A DNA stretch of 64,000 bases from NCBI RefSeq assembly GCF_022899935.1, contig NZ_JALJCJ010000002.1, forward strand, positions 124,001 to 188,000, read 5' to 3'. Under the pieces are notes generated by a model that was not told the origin of the DNA, ran no database searches, and saw nothing but the letters and a program-made list of their open reading frames with translations. The DNA is from Shinella curvata (GTDB lineage Bacteria; Pseudomonadota; Alphaproteobacteria; Rhizobiales; Rhizobiaceae). This document shows positions 51,511 through 61,513 of this stretch, piece by piece (positions within the stretch are counted from its first letter, which is position 1; each line of letters begins with the position of its first letter). The translations under genes and the position numbers were made by a program.

Positions 51511-52757
51511 GCGGCGATCTCCCACCAGTCGCCGTCTTCCTTCCGGGTGACACGCGACCCGAAATGGTCCGGGAAACGGCCCGGTTCGAATGTGTGAATA
51601 GGAACCAGCATCTTCGGGGCGATGGCATCTGCCAAGCGCTTCAAATCTCCGATGCTGGCGTGTCCTGATGTGTGGGCGTGTTCGAGCGGAATGCCGCGCG
51701 CGGCAAATTCCGCGACGATCTTGCGGCCCTTGTCCTGTTGCAGATAGCCGTCCCATTGCGACCAGACGGCCACCGCGCCGTTAAGGCAATCGGCCCGGTC
51801 GAGGTCGGCAAGCATGGCAGGCCGGAAGAGGAAGGCAGCCTTGCCGGCCAGAGCTTTCAGGTCCTCGGGGAAAATGCGGTTCGCCTTGTGCGGCTCCAGA
51901 AGGTCGAACCGCTCATCCTGCTTGATGCGAACCCGCTGATAATGCGGCACGTAGACGGCTACATTCGGCCAGTCCGATTGCGGGATGTTGGCATTGCCCG
52001 TAGCCCGCAGGATTTCGGCGGCGTAGAGGTCGATGACGAGCGTTCGCCCGCTGCGTTTGCAGGCGCGATACAGGCTGACCATTCTGTCGATGTTCTGCGC
52101 TGACGTCGCGACCAATGCCATGCCTTCGGCACGCTGGAAGATACCCAGCAACTTGCCTTCGATCTCGGTTTCCGTCGGGAACTGCCGGCCGGCATCGAGC
52201 CGCCCCAGCGTCGATCCTTCCATCAGCAGCACGTCGATATTGCGGGGTGGGTTGGCGACAAGCCGCTCGAACAGCGCGCCCTTGCGGCCATGCGCCCGGA
52301 AATCCCCGGAATAGAAGAGCCGCCTTCCGTCCGCCTCGACCTCCAGCGCGTAGGCGTCATAGGCAGAATGGTCCACCAGATGCGGCGTCACGGTGAACGG
52401 CCCGAAGGTCAGGGGTGTCCCGCTGGAAAACTCGACGGCTTGATGGGGAACGTAGGGTTTCGGCAGGAACGGCTGTGCCGCCTTCAGGATCCGGTGTGTC
52501 GCTGCGCCGAGTGCGACGGGGAGGGCTGCGCCTGCCAGATGCGCCAATCCCCAATGATCGAGATGACCGTGGGAAAGGACCAAGGCCAACAGGTCTTCGC
52601 CGCCTTGAAGGCCGTCGACGGGCGGATGAAGGGTGACATCGTCAGGGTTGCCATCGAGAGGCAATCCGAGGTCGAGCAAAATGCGCGCACCCTGCGATTC
52701 CAATTCGATACAGCTTCCGCCGATCTCCTTGGTTCCCCGGTGTATTCTAACGCGCAT
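51507..52757 (-). CDS. RNase J-like beta-CASP metallo-beta-lactamase-fold protein
   Basis: 416 residues, ATG after GGAGGAGC. The metallo-beta-lactamase core has SHGHLDH (H63, H65, D67, H68), LVDHSAYDAY (H130), and YSGDFRAHG (D152), and the beta-CASP insertion (ATSAQNIDRMVSLYRACKRSGRTLVID, ~217-243) with HTSGHAS (H362, H366) and PIHTFEP (H388) near the end. This is the RNase J/CPSF73 fold, which degrades or processes RNA or DNA; the C-terminal domain of RNase J is missing. It is coupled to a PD-(D/E)XK-like gene. The likely function is nucleic-acid processing in a two-protein module, perhaps defence. Upstream of it lie 343 bases, then tRNA-Gln. Confidence 0.8.
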   Translation of the reverse strand: MRVRIHRGTKEIGGSCIELESQGARILLDLGLPLDGNPDDVTLHPPVDGLQGGEDLLALVLSHGHLDHWGLAHLAGAALPVALGAATHRILKAAQPFLPKPYVPHQAVEFSSGTPLTFGPFTVTPHLVDHSAYDAYALEVEADGRRLFYSGDFRAHGRKGALFERLVANPPRNIDVLLMEGSTLGRLDAGRQFPTETEIEGKLLGIFQRAEGMALVATSAQNIDRMVSLYRACKRSGRTLVIDLYAAEILRATGNANIPQSDWPNVAVYVPHYQRVRIKQDERFDLLEPHKANRIFPEDLKALAGKAAFLFRPAMLADLDRADCLNGAVAVWSQWDGYLQQDKGRKIVAEFAARGIPLEHAHTSGHASIGDLKRLADAIAPKMLVPIHTFEPGRFPDHFGSRVTRKEDGDWWEIAA

Positions 52758-53100
52758 TGCTCCTCCATGGAGGCCGAGAAATCAACCCTGGCGAGCAGCG
52801 TAGACACTTTCATATGGTTTTTGCCAGTGTTTTTTTAAGGCGGCATGCCTGTTGCCCTCGACGTATGAAGGGGCGAGCGCTTGTCGCCTGGAATTTACGT
52901 CGGCGAAGAGTGATACGGGGCATCTCGCAACAACCTGCATCGCCGATTCTGGCGTTGACCGTGCTTACCTTGATGCGCGGGAGCGCCAGACGGAAAATCC
53001 GACCATAGACCTTCTCGACAAGAGCGCTATGCGTTGTCGTCCAGCGTCATGCCTGATGACACGGCGTAGCTTTGCAGAGTGACTGTGTTTGGAAAGTGAT
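52758..53100. other. Intergenic region between the MBL cassette and tRNA-Gln
   Basis: 343 bases with no supported gene. It may hold the promoter of the cassette. No integrase or insertion sequence was seen. Confidence 0.5.
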
Positions 53101-53174
53101 TGGCTGGGGAACCTGGATTCGAACCAAGATTAACGGAGTCAGAGTCCGTCGTTCTACCGTTGAACTATTCCCCA
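53101..53174 (-). tRNA. tRNA-Gln (anticodon CTG)
   Basis: On the minus strand the acceptor stem TGGGGAA pairs with TTCCCCA; the anticodon stem ACGGA/TCCGT encloses CTCTGAC (anticodon CTG, reading CAG); the T arm is CTTGG-TTCGAAT-CCAGG. The CCA tail is genome-encoded (53101-53103). tRNA genes are common integration sites, but here no integrase is present. Confidence 0.95.
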
Positions 53175-53413
53175 GCATGGCTGGTTCCGGTATGGCCGGG
53201 GGCCTGTGAGGCGGGCTTATAAACAAACGGCGGCGAGATGCAAATGGTTTTTTTGAGAAAATTGCATCGGGTCCCGCAAGGCCGCTTGCGTCGCGGTTCC
53301 GTCACAAAAAGAATTTGGCGAACGGCCCGGGCGCTGGTAATGTCGCGCCAACGAAGATCGAGAGAGCGCCTGCTTGCAGCCCAAAGGCTTTGCGCGGCGC
53401 CATAGGCAGTAAC
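53175..53413. other. Leader region of ppx
   Basis: About 240 bases between tRNA-Gln and the ppx start. An in-frame TTG at 53315 would extend ppx by 33 residues. Near 53388 lies the segment TTTGCGCGGCGCCAT related to 49755. Confidence 0.4.
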
Positions 53414-54934
53414 GTGAACGACCCCGACCGCGGCGAAAAGCCGTCCGTTTCCGGGGCGCGAGTCGCGGACGATACGGGACGACCCAAGCGGTCGCGCCGT
53501 CGCAAGGGCAAGCAGAAGGGCGCAAGCTCCGCTGCCGTTTCCCCGTCCGCAGGCCAGGCAGCCGGGTTGTCCCCAGCTGCCGAGCGCCCTCAGACCGCAC
53601 CCAGCGGCACAAATGCGCGCCGGAACAAGCGCCGCAAGCACGCCAAGAGCGTCGGCGCCGAGAATGTGCGTCCGCTTGCGCCCGTCGGCCAGCGCGAAGG
53701 CGTCCAGCAGAAGCCGGCCGATGGCCATAAGGGACGGCGCAAACATCGCGGCCGGAAATCCGGTGCGCGCGCCGTGTCGGGTCCAAGCTCCGTGCCGGTC
53801 GCCGCAGAGGCCATCGCCGAGCCGCGGCCCGTCGTGCAGGAACCGCGCCGCGAGGCCGCACCGCCGCGGGCTGTCGAGCGCGAGGCCTATGATGCGCCGC
53901 TCTATGCCGCGCTCGACCTCGGCACCAACAATTGCCGCCTGCTGATCGCCCAGCCGACACGGCCGGGCCAGTTCCGCGTCGTTGATGCGTTTTCCCGCAT
54001 CGTGCGACTGGGCGAGGGACTTGCGGCCAGCGGCCGTCTTTCCGACGAAGCGATGGACCGCTCGGTCGAGGCGCTGAAGATCTGCGCCGCGAAACTGAAG
54101 ACCCGCAACATCCGCCGCGCCCGGCTGATCGCCACGGAGGCCTGCCGTGCGGCGACGAACGGCGAAAGCTTCCTCGAACGGGTGAAGCTGGAGACCGGGC
54201 TCGATCTCGAAATCATCAACCGCGAGACGGAAGCACGGCTTGCCGTGTCCGGCTGCTCGTCGCTGGTCGGGCGCGAGGCGAAATCCGTCGTGCTGTTCGA
54301 TATCGGTGGCGGCTCGTCGGAAATCGCGGTCATTCGCATCGGCGACAACCGCTCCAGCCGGCTTGCCAACCACATCACGCACTGGACCTCGCTGCCGGTC
54401 GGCGTCGTCACGCTGTCGGAGCGTCATGGCGGGCGGGATGTCACGCCGGAAAGTTTTCAAGGCATGGTCTCGGAAGTCGAGGGCATGCTGGCGAATTTCG
54501 ATTGCCCCTCCGAAAGCGCCTATGCGCCGGAGGATTTCCACCTCATCGGCACGTCAGGCACCGTGACGACGCTGGCCGGCGTGCATCTCGATCTGCCGCG
54601 CTACGATCGCCGCCGCGTCGATGGCGTGTGGCTGTCGGACGACGAGGTCACGGCCATGCAGGCGCGGCTGCTGTCCTGGGATTTTACGGCCCGTGCGGCC
54701 AATCCCTGCATCGGGCCCGACAGGGCCGATCTCGTGCTCGCCGGCTGCGCTATCCTGGAGGCGATCCGCAAGCGCTGGCCATCGCGACGGATGCGCGTCG
54801 CCGACCGCGGCTTGCGGGAAGGCCTGCTCACCGACATGATGGCCGACGATGGCGTCTGGCGCCGTGGTCGCCACCGCCGCAACAACCGCAGCGCTCCCCG
54901 GTATCCGGCAAAGCCCGAAGGACAGGCGTCATGA
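53414..54934 (+). CDS. ppx: Ppx/GppA exopolyphosphatase with basic N-terminal extension
   Basis: 506 residues from a GTG start at 53414; a TTG at 53315 is an alternative. Residues 1-~155 are low-complexity, rich in K, R, A, P ([25 protein letters not shown]). Then comes the Ppx/GppA phosphatase core: [78 protein letters not shown] and [13 protein letters not shown]. These proteins hydrolyse polyphosphate or pppGpp. Long basic extensions are common in rhizobial members. Coupled by ATGA to rlmE. Confidence 0.88.
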   Translation: MNDPDRGEKPSVSGARVADDTGRPKRSRRRKGKQKGASSAAVSPSAGQAAGLSPAAERPQTAPSGTNARRNKRRKHAKSVGAENVRPLAPVGQREGVQQKPADGHKGRRKHRGRKSGARAVSGPSSVPVAAEAIAEPRPVVQEPRREAAPPRAVEREAYDAPLYAALDLGTNNCRLLIAQPTRPGQFRVVDAFSRIVRLGEGLAASGRLSDEAMDRSVEALKICAAKLKTRNIRRARLIATEACRAATNGESFLERVKLETGLDLEIINRETEARLAVSGCSSLVGREAKSVVLFDIGGGSSEIAVIRIGDNRSSRLANHITHWTSLPVGVVTLSERHGGRDVTPESFQGMVSEVEGMLANFDCPSESAYAPEDFHLIGTSGTVTTLAGVHLDLPRYDRRRVDGVWLSDDEVTAMQARLLSWDFTARAANPCIGPDRADLVLAGCAILEAIRKRWPSRRMRVADRGLREGLLTDMMADDGVWRRGRHRRNNRSAPRYPAKPEGQAS

Positions 54935-55647
54935 CCAAGCCCCCCATCGGCCGCAAGCTCGGCCAGAAGGTCAAAAAGGGCAAGCTTAAGGCCTCTTCCC
55001 GCCGCTGGCTGGAGCGCCATATCAACGATCCCTATGTGCAGCGCGCCAAGCTGGAAGGCTATCGCGCCCGCGCGGCGTTCAAGCTCCTGGAGATCGACGA
55101 GAAGCATCATATTCTCGATGGCGCCCGTCGCATCATCGACCTCGGCGCTGCGCCGGGAAGCTGGTCGCAGATCGCCGCCAAGGTGACGAATTCCACCGAT
55201 GCCGATCCGCGTGTCGCGGCCATCGACTTCCTGGAAATCGATCCGCTGCCGGGCGTTCGCATCCTGCAGATGGATTTTCTCGAGCCCGACGCGCCGGAAA
55301 AGCTGATCGAGGCGGTCGGCGGCACGCCGAACCTCGTCATATCGGACATGGCGGCGCCGACCACCGGCCATCGCCAGACGGACCACATCCGCACTATGCA
55401 CCTGTGCGAAGTCGCGGCGCATTTCGCAATCGAGGTTCTGGCGGAGGGCGGCCACTTCCTGGCAAAGACCTTCCAGGGCGGCACGGAGCGCGAGCTGCTC
55501 AATCTGCTCAAGCAGAATTTCAAGCAGGTCATCCACGTGAAACCGGGCGCCTCGCGCGCCGAATCGGTGGAGATGTTCCTGCTCGCCAAGGGCTTCAAGG
55601 GCCGCAAGGCGCGCGACGAGGCGACTGAAGCCGAAGAGGAGGCGTGA
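54931..55647 (+). CDS. rlmE: 23S rRNA (uridine-2'-O) methyltransferase RlmE/FtsJ
   Basis: 238 residues. SAM-binding motif [17 protein letters not shown]; catalytic K-D-K-E tetrad implied by [13 protein letters not shown] (K), [22 protein letters not shown] (D), [12 protein letters not shown] (K) and [19 protein letters not shown] (E). It methylates U2552 in the A-loop of 23S rRNA and aids 50S assembly. Its start overlaps the ppx stop (ATGA), and a VOC-family gene starts at its stop (TGATG). Confidence 0.92.
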   Translation: MTKPPIGRKLGQKVKKGKLKASSRRWLERHINDPYVQRAKLEGYRARAAFKLLEIDEKHHILDGARRIIDLGAAPGSWSQIAAKVTNSTDADPRVAAIDFLEIDPLPGVRILQMDFLEPDAPEKLIEAVGGTPNLVISDMAAPTTGHRQTDHIRTMHLCEVAAHFAIEVLAEGGHFLAKTFQGGTERELLNLLKQNFKQVIHVKPGASRAESVEMFLLAKGFKGRKARDEATEAEEEA

Positions 55648-56030
55648 TGCTTCTCTACACCACGGTCGGCACCAACGATCTCGAACGCGCCGGCCGCTTC
55701 TACGATGCCATCCTGCCGTTGATAGGCTATCGCCGCCAAAAACAGGCCTCCGATGAAATCGGCTATGCGGCGGAGGACGACGTGCGTTGCCGCTTTTGGG
55801 TGGTGGAGCCGTTCAATCGCGAGCCCGCCACCTTCGGTAACGGCGTGACCATCGCCTTCGACGCGCCGACACGCGCCTCGGTCGATGCGTTCCACGCGGC
55901 GGCTCTCGCACAGGGCGGCACGGACGAGGGTGCGCCGGGCATCCGCCCGTTCCATGCCAATTTCTACGCGGCCTTCGTGCGCGACCACGACGGCAACAAA
56001 CTCGTCGCCGTCTGCGAAAAGCCGGAATAA
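55647..56030 (+). CDS. VOC-family (glyoxalase/bleomycin resistance) protein
   Basis: 127 residues. The VOC fold is read from YTTVGTNDLERAGRFYDAILPLIGYRR, RCRFWVVEPFNREPATFGNGVTIAFDAPTRASVDAFHAAALAQGG and FYAAFVRDHDGNKLVAVCEK. The second half supplies a metal-binding Glu/His pattern, but without a substrate. It starts one base before the rlmE stop ends, in the ppx-rlmE operon. Reaction unknown. Confidence 0.85.
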   Translation: MLLYTTVGTNDLERAGRFYDAILPLIGYRRQKQASDEIGYAAEDDVRCRFWVVEPFNREPATFGNGVTIAFDAPTRASVDAFHAAALAQGGTDEGAPGIRPFHANFYAAFVRDHDGNKLVAVCEKPE

Positions 56031-56035
56031 GCTTC

Positions 56036-57445
56036 CTACTTCACCGCAATCGTTTCCTCTTCCTCTCCGCCCATGCGATGGCCGGAGACGGAGGCGCCAG
56101 CATTTTTCGCCATGGTGAGGAAGGGGAGTGCCGCGAGCAGGGTGATGGCGGAGATCACCATGAAGGCGATCTGGAAGTCGCGCAGTTCGAGCGGCGAGCC
56201 GGTCAACGCGGTCTCGATTTCCAGGATCGCGCCTGCGACGGCGACACCCATGGCCAGGCTCATCTGCTGAAGCACGGCGCTCATCGCGGTCGCCTTGCTG
56301 GCATCCGCGTCGGGAATGTCGGCGAAGGAGAGCGCGTTCACGCTGGTGAAGAAGAACGAGCGCACGAAGCCGGCGATCAGCAAGACGCCTGCGATGAACC
56401 AGAAGGGCGTCGTGGGTGTGAAGAGCCCGTTCGCGAAGGTCAGCGCCGCGCCGAAGATGCTGGCGGCAATCAGCGTGGTGCGGAAACCGGCAACCGTCAG
56501 GACCCGCTTGGCGATGACCTTGGTGGTGATCGCGCCGATCGCGCCGGTGAAGGTGACGAGGCCGGACTGGAAGGGCGTGAGGCCGAAGCCGACCTGCAGC
56601 ATCAGCGGCATGAGGAAGGGCACGGCGCCAATGGAGATGCGAAACAACGTGCCGCCTATGGCGGCGGCGCGGAAGGCGCTGTCGCGGAAGAGCTTGAGGT
56701 CGAGCAGCGGCGTCGGGTGGCGTCGGGCGTGACGCACGTAGAGCACCCCGCAGACGAGGCCGATGAGGGTCGCGACGATACCGATAACCGGCGGAAGCGC
56801 CGGCAAGCTGATCACGGAAAGGCCGAACATCGTGCCGGATGCCGCCACCGCGCTGAGGAAGAAGCCCGTCCAGTCGAGCGGCGGCGGTGCCGCAGCGCGG
56901 ATTTCCGGCAGATAGATGCCCGAGAGGATATAGCCGATGATGCCGACCGGCACGTTGATCAGAAAGATCCAGTGCCAGGAGAAATAGGTGGTGATGAAGC
57001 CGCCGAGCGGCGGGCCGGCGAGTGGTCCGACGAGGGCGGGAATGGTGAGCAGCGCCATGGCCGAGACGAGTTCGGACCGCGAGGTGGAGCGCACCAGCAC
57101 GAGGCGGGCGACCGGCGTCATCATCGCCCCGCCCATGCCTTGCAGGAAGCGCGAGACGACGAAGGCGATGAGGCTGTCGGCAACGGCACAGAGAATGGAA
57201 CCGGCGACGAAGACCAGGATGGCCAGGCGAAAGATGCGCTTGGCGCCGAAGCGGTCCGCCATCCAGCCGGAAAGCGGAATGAAGGTGGCGAGCGACACCA
57301 TATAGGCGGTCAGCGCGAGCTTCAGCGTGATCGGGCCCACACCGAGATCGGCGGCGATGGCCGGCAGCGAGGTGGCGATGACGGTGGAATCCATCTGCTC
57401 CATGAAGAGCGCGACGGCGAGAATGAGGGGGACGATACGGTTCAT
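56036..57445 (-). CDS. MFS transporter, DHA2 (14-helix) family
   Basis: 469 residues from the ATG at 57445; an upstream ATG at 57502 lacks a ribosome site. About 14 transmembrane helices. Motif D1/A: LDSTVIATSLPAIAADLG-like (MEQMDSTVIATSLPAIAADLGV), loop GWMADRFGAKRIF and motif C (PALVGPLAGPPLGGFI). These define drug:H+ antiporter-2 exporters of the EmrB type. Substrate unknown; no membrane fusion partner is adjacent. Convergent with the VOC gene. Confidence 0.9.
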   Translation of the reverse strand: MNRIVPLILAVALFMEQMDSTVIATSLPAIAADLGVGPITLKLALTAYMVSLATFIPLSGWMADRFGAKRIFRLAILVFVAGSILCAVADSLIAFVVSRFLQGMGGAMMTPVARLVLVRSTSRSELVSAMALLTIPALVGPLAGPPLGGFITTYFSWHWIFLINVPVGIIGYILSGIYLPEIRAAAPPPLDWTGFFLSAVAASGTMFGLSVISLPALPPVIGIVATLIGLVCGVLYVRHARRHPTPLLDLKLFRDSAFRAAAIGGTLFRISIGAVPFLMPLMLQVGFGLTPFQSGLVTFTGAIGAITTKVIAKRVLTVAGFRTTLIAASIFGAALTFANGLFTPTTPFWFIAGVLLIAGFVRSFFFTSVNALSFADIPDADASKATAMSAVLQQMSLAMGVAVAGAILEIETALTGSPLELRDFQIAFMVISAITLLAALPFLTMAKNAGASVSGHRMGGEEEETIAVK

Positions 57446-57642
57446 CGGCAAATCGGGGTAGGAGGCCCTCGTGTAGGCCCATCCGTCTTCTGCGCCCCGC
57501 ATTGCCGTCTGTCAAATCCTGGGGATCACAAGGCCGTGATTCCACGGGACGGGATCGTGACAGCGCCCTAGATCGTCGCGTGTCATCCTCACGTCGACGC
57601 CGGCTCCTATAACGGCGAAACGTTTTTCAGAAGGGAAGATCC

Positions 57643-58638
57643 ATGGCAGACCATTCGACAATCTCGCGCCGGTCCTTGTTTCTCGCCGCAGGCGTGACGA
57701 CATTGGCCGCACCGCTGCTGATGAACCGCGCGGGCGCCCTTGCACAAACCGAAAGCGATGCCACCGATATGCGTGTAAGCCCTCTCGAAGCCCGCAGCTT
57801 CAAACTCGGCAGTTTCCGCGTGCTGGCCATTCGTGATGGTATGCGCGCCTCCGACAAGCCGAACGAGACCTATGGCCTCAACCAGTCTGCCGAGGCCGTC
57901 GGCGCACTTCTGACGGAAAATTTCCTGCCGGCGGACAAGTTCGTCAACAGCTTCACCCCGACGCTTGTCGATACGGGTTCGGAAGTCGTGCTGTTCGACA
58001 CCGGCATGGGCGAGGGCGGGCGCGAGGCCGGCATGGGCCGTCTTCTCGAGGGCCTGAAATATGCCGGTTATACGGCCGACCAGATTTCTGTCGTCGTCAT
58101 CACCCATATGCATGGCGATCATATCGGCGGGCTGATGGAGGGCGGCAAGCCGGCCTTCCCGAATGCGCGCTACGTCACCGGCCGCACGGAATATGATTTC
58201 TGGGTCAACCCGGAGCGTATGGGCACGCCGGCCGAGCAGGGGCATCAGGGCGTGCTGGCCAAGGTACAGCCGCTTGCCGAAAAACTGACCTTCATCGAGG
58301 ATGAGGGGCAGGTGGTGCCCGGTATCACCGGCCTCAACGCCTTCGGCCATTCGCCAGGCCACATGATCTTCCGCGTCGAATCGGAAGGCCGCGCGCTGAT
58401 CCTGACGGCTGACACCGCCAATCACTATGTGCTCTCCCTCCAACGCCCGGACTGGGAGGTGCGCTTCGACATGGACAAGGGGCAGGCTGCCGCGACGCGC
58501 AAAAAGGTCTTCGACATGATCGCGGCCGACAGGCTCGCCTTCCTCGGCTACCACATGCCCTTCCCGGCGGCGGGGTTCGTCGAGAAGGCCGGCGAGGGCT
58601 ATCGCTTCGTGCCTGTCAGCTATCAGCTCGATCTCTGA
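57643..58638 (+). CDS. Tat-exported metallo-beta-lactamase-fold hydrolase
   Basis: 331 residues. A twin-arginine signal (ISRRSLFLAAGVTTLAAP) with cleavage around ALA/QT. The mature MBL domain has THMHGDHIGGL (HxHxDH), the distal FGHSPGHM histidine and TADTANHYVL (Asp). The family includes quorum-quenching lactonases and organophosphate or parathion-type hydrolases; the wording ITHMHGDHIGGLME is close to the methyl parathion hydrolase-like group. Periplasmic; substrate unknown. Ends with a strong terminator. Confidence 0.85.
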   Translation: MADHSTISRRSLFLAAGVTTLAAPLLMNRAGALAQTESDATDMRVSPLEARSFKLGSFRVLAIRDGMRASDKPNETYGLNQSAEAVGALLTENFLPADKFVNSFTPTLVDTGSEVVLFDTGMGEGGREAGMGRLLEGLKYAGYTADQISVVVITHMHGDHIGGLMEGGKPAFPNARYVTGRTEYDFWVNPERMGTPAEQGHQGVLAKVQPLAEKLTFIEDEGQVVPGITGLNAFGHSPGHMIFRVESEGRALILTADTANHYVLSLQRPDWEVRFDMDKGQAAATRKKVFDMIAADRLAFLGYHMPFPAAGFVEKAGEGYRFVPVSYQLDL

Positions 58639-58663
58639 GCACACCACCTGTGTGCAGGATGAG

Positions 58664-58688
58664 GCCCGGAAGGCATTCCGGGCTTTTT
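58664..58688 (+). terminator. Rho-independent terminator
   Basis: GCCCGGAA / TTCCGGGC, a perfect 8-bp stem with loop GGCA and TTTTT after the MBL-fold gene. Confidence 0.85.
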
Positions 58689-58820
58689 GCTATTTCCAAG
58701 CCGTCATGAACGTGTTACCAGCCCTCGCCAACTTCCAAGAATTTCTTGCAAGCGACCGAGGCGGACATCTCCCAATGTTCCCCTTGGTGCGTAAGCTTTA
58801 CCCTGAAGGAACTTGGCCCC

Positions 58821-60317
58821 ATGGCGCGCATCATTGAAACGGCAACCGGTCTCGAAGCCCTGACCTTCGACGACGTTCTCCTGCAACCCGGTCACTCCGA
58901 GGTCATGCCGGGCCAGACGAACATCGCGACCCGCATCGCCCACGATTTCGAGCTCAACCTGCCGATCCTTTCGTCGGCCATGGACACGGTGACGGAAAGC
59001 CGTCTTGCCATCGCGATGGCGCAGGCTGGCGGCCTCGGCGTCATCCACCGCAACCTGACGCCCGCCGAGCAGGCCGAGGAAGTCCGTCAGGTCAAGAAGT
59101 TCGAAAGCGGCATGGTCGTCAATCCCGTGACGATCGGCCCGGATGCTACGCTCGCCGACGCGCTGTCGCTGATGAAGTCGCATGGCATTTCCGGCATTCC
59201 GGTCGTCGAGAATGGCGGCAACGGCAAGGCCGGCCGCCTCGTCGGCATCCTGACGAACCGTGACGTGCGCTTCGCTTCCGACCAGAGCCAGAAGATCTAC
59301 GAACTGATGACCCGTGAGAACCTCATCACGGTGAAGGAAAGCGTCGACCAGCAGGAAGCCAAGCGCCTCTTGCACATGCACCGCATCGAAAAGCTGCTGG
59401 TGGTCGATGGCGACGGCCGTTGCGTCGGCCTCATCACGGTCAAGGACATCGAGAAGTCGCAGCTCAACCCGAATGCCTCGAAGGATGCGCAGGGCCGCCT
59501 GCGTGCCGCCGCCGCGATTTCCGTCGGCGATGACGGCTTCGAGCGTGCTGAGCGCCTGATCGACGCCGGCGTCGATCTCATCGTCGTCGATACCGCGCAT
59601 GGCCATTCGCAGCGCGTTCTCGACGCCGTCGGCCGCGTCAAGAAGCTCTCCAACTCCGTTCGCATCATGGCCGGCAATGTCGCAACGGCTGATGGCACGA
59701 AGGCGCTGATCGATGTCGGTGCGGATGCCGTCAAGGTCGGTATCGGTCCGGGCTCGATCTGCACCACGCGCATCGTCGCCGGCGTCGGCGTGCCGCAACT
59801 CGCGGCCATCATGTCGTCGGTCGAGGCCGCGCAGGCCCAGGGCATTCCGGTCATCGCCGATGGCGGCATCAAGTTCTCCGGCGACCTTGCCAAGGCGATC
59901 GCCGCCGGCGCTTCGGCCGTCATGGTCGGCTCGCTGCTCGCCGGCACGGATGAAAGCCCGGGCGAAGTGTTCCTCTACCAGGGCCGTTCCTTCAAGGCTT
60001 ATCGCGGCATGGGCTCCGTCGGTGCTATGGCGCGTGGCTCGGCAGACCGCTACTTCCAGGCAGAAGTGCGCGACACGCTGAAGCTGGTGCCCGAGGGCAT
60101 CGAAGGCCAGGTGCCGTACAAGGGGCCGGTCTCGGGCGTGCTGCATCAGCTGGCCGGTGGCCTCAAGGCCTCCATGGGCTATGTCGGCGGCAAGGACCTC
60201 AAGGAATACCAGGAGCGCGCCACCTTCGTGCGTATCTCCGGCGCCGGCCTGCGCGAAAGCCATGCGCATGACGTCACGATCACCCGCGAGAGCCCCAATT
60301 ATCCGGGCGCTGTCTGA
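58821..60317 (+). CDS. guaB: IMP dehydrogenase
   Basis: 498 residues from the ATG at 58821. TIM-barrel start [20 protein letters not shown], two CBS domains (~95-205: [37 protein letters not shown]), catalytic loop [11 protein letters not shown] (the cysteine forms the covalent XMP intermediate), and the flap RGMGSVGAM. It converts IMP to XMP with NAD, the first step of GMP synthesis. Single gene with terminator. Confidence 0.97.
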   Translation: MARIIETATGLEALTFDDVLLQPGHSEVMPGQTNIATRIAHDFELNLPILSSAMDTVTESRLAIAMAQAGGLGVIHRNLTPAEQAEEVRQVKKFESGMVVNPVTIGPDATLADALSLMKSHGISGIPVVENGGNGKAGRLVGILTNRDVRFASDQSQKIYELMTRENLITVKESVDQQEAKRLLHMHRIEKLLVVDGDGRCVGLITVKDIEKSQLNPNASKDAQGRLRAAAAISVGDDGFERAERLIDAGVDLIVVDTAHGHSQRVLDAVGRVKKLSNSVRIMAGNVATADGTKALIDVGADAVKVGIGPGSICTTRIVAGVGVPQLAAIMSSVEAAQAQGIPVIADGGIKFSGDLAKAIAAGASAVMVGSLLAGTDESPGEVFLYQGRSFKAYRGMGSVGAMARGSADRYFQAEVRDTLKLVPEGIEGQVPYKGPVSGVLHQLAGGLKASMGYVGGKDLKEYQERATFVRISGAGLRESHAHDVTITRESPNYPGAV

Positions 60318-60343
60318 TCGCCCTGTCAAAAATGGACACCTTG

Positions 60344-60369
60344 AATGCCCGGCTTGCCGGGCATTTTTG
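60344..60369 (+). terminator. Rho-independent terminator of guaB
   Basis: AATGCCCGGC / GCCGGGCATT, a perfect 10-bp stem with a TT loop and T tail. Confidence 0.85.
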
Positions 60370-60456
60370 TTTCAGGGGGCGCTCAGGCCTGTTCCGTTTT
60401 TCCAAGCATGCGCTAGGATCAGCCAAGGCAATAATGCCTGTTATCTGGGGGATATC

Positions 60457-60819
60457 ATGAAGACGTTTTTGGCTGGTGCCGTTCTGGCCCTGGGGCTGGT
60501 TTCGTCCGCGCATGCGCAGACGGTCAGCGCCGGTACCTACAATGTCGAGGGCACCAATCTCGATGGCTCCGCCTACAAGGGCACGGCGACGATCGAGCTG
60601 ACGAGCGAGACGACCTGCTCGATCGAATGGCAGACCGGCGGAACCACCTCGAACGGCATCTGCATGCTCTATGGCGATGCTTTTGCAGCCGGCTATGTTC
60701 TCGGTGATGCCGTCGGCCTCGTCGTATACCAGGTCAAGGGCAACGGCTTGCTGGAAGGCGCCTGGACGATCAGCGGCAAGGACGGCTCGGGCACAGAGAA
60801 CCTGACCCTGCAGCAGTAA
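60457..60819 (+). CDS. Small secreted protein, unknown
   Basis: 120 residues. A signal peptide ends near AHA/QT. The mature protein begins SAGTYNVEGTNLDGSAYKGTATIELTSETTCSIEWQTGGTTSNGICMLYGD and ends GTENLTLQQ, with a GTYxVxGTNxDGSxYxGxAxI pattern seen in conserved hypothetical proteins of rhizobia and brucellae. Two cysteines may form a disulfide. It is likely periplasmic or outer-membrane associated. Single gene. Confidence 0.75.
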   Translation: MKTFLAGAVLALGLVSSAHAQTVSAGTYNVEGTNLDGSAYKGTATIELTSETTCSIEWQTGGTTSNGICMLYGDAFAAGYVLGDAVGLVVYQVKGNGLLEGAWTISGKDGSGTENLTLQQ

Positions 60820-60917
60820 GCCTCTCCCCTTCGGCTTGTCGCAAAGGTCGTTTCCGGTTGAGCCTTCAGCCGGAAACCCCTATCAAGGGGCCCGAAACGA
60901 CAAGCCGAAGGATAAAC

Positions 60918-61337
60918 ATGTCTCCCACGGAAGCCACGATCTGGCCCGTCATCGCGCATGTCGCGCTGATCTTCGTTCTCTATTTCCTCTTGTCCTCGCG
61001 TCGTATGGGCGCGGTGAAATCGGGGCAGGCAAAACCCGAACAGTTCCGGGAGAACCGGGACGAGCCGGCGGAAAGCGTGACCGTCCGCAACGCCATCGCC
61101 AACCAGTTCGAACTGCCCGTTCTGTTCTATGTGGTCAGTGTCTTTCTCTATCTCGTCGATGCGGACAATCCCGTGACTGTCGCCGGCGGCTGGCTGTTCG
61201 TCGCGCTGCGCTACGCCCATGCCTATGTGCATGTCACGAGCAACCGCCTGCGCTATCGCCGGCCGCTGTTCATCGCAGGGTTCGCGGTCGTCGGCCTCCT
61301 GTGGATCTGGCTTGGCGTCTGGCTCGCCTTCACCTGA
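60918..61337 (+). CDS. MAPEG-family membrane protein
   Basis: 139 residues from the ATG at 60918 (GAAGGA upstream). Four transmembrane helices, with the MAPEG motif NAIANQFELPVLFYVVSVFLYLVD and RYAHAYVHVTSNRLRYRRPLF, the ER-N-xxE-type catalytic helix of membrane glutathione-related enzymes. It probably binds glutathione or a lipid substrate in the inner membrane. Monocistronic, followed by a long terminator. Confidence 0.88.
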   Translation: MSPTEATIWPVIAHVALIFVLYFLLSSRRMGAVKSGQAKPEQFRENRDEPAESVTVRNAIANQFELPVLFYVVSVFLYLVDADNPVTVAGGWLFVALRYAHAYVHVTSNRLRYRRPLFIAGFAVVGLLWIWLGVWLAFT

Positions 61338-61383
61338 GTGTTCGTCGGTCCTGAATAAAGCAAAGCACTGATCCGTTTGAGAA

Positions 61384-61420
61384 AACGGGGCCGGGTTCTG
61401 ACCGATCCGGCCCCGTTCTT
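61384..61420 (+). terminator. Terminator of the MAPEG gene
   Basis: AACGGGGCCGG / CCGGCCCCGTT, a perfect 11-bp stem with a 12-base loop, followed by CTTATT. Confidence 0.7.
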
Positions 61421-61513
61421 ATTAGGGGCAACAGCACCATCGCAATCCGAAGGCCAAGCAAAATATTGCGGCATCCGGCGTGCGATATCATCACTCACAA
61501 CGGGATCATCTTC

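Noticed and set aside
53101-53174. tRNA-Gln as the attachment site of an integrated element
   Set aside because: No integrase, no partial tRNA copy and no clear direct repeat of the tRNA 3' end were found.
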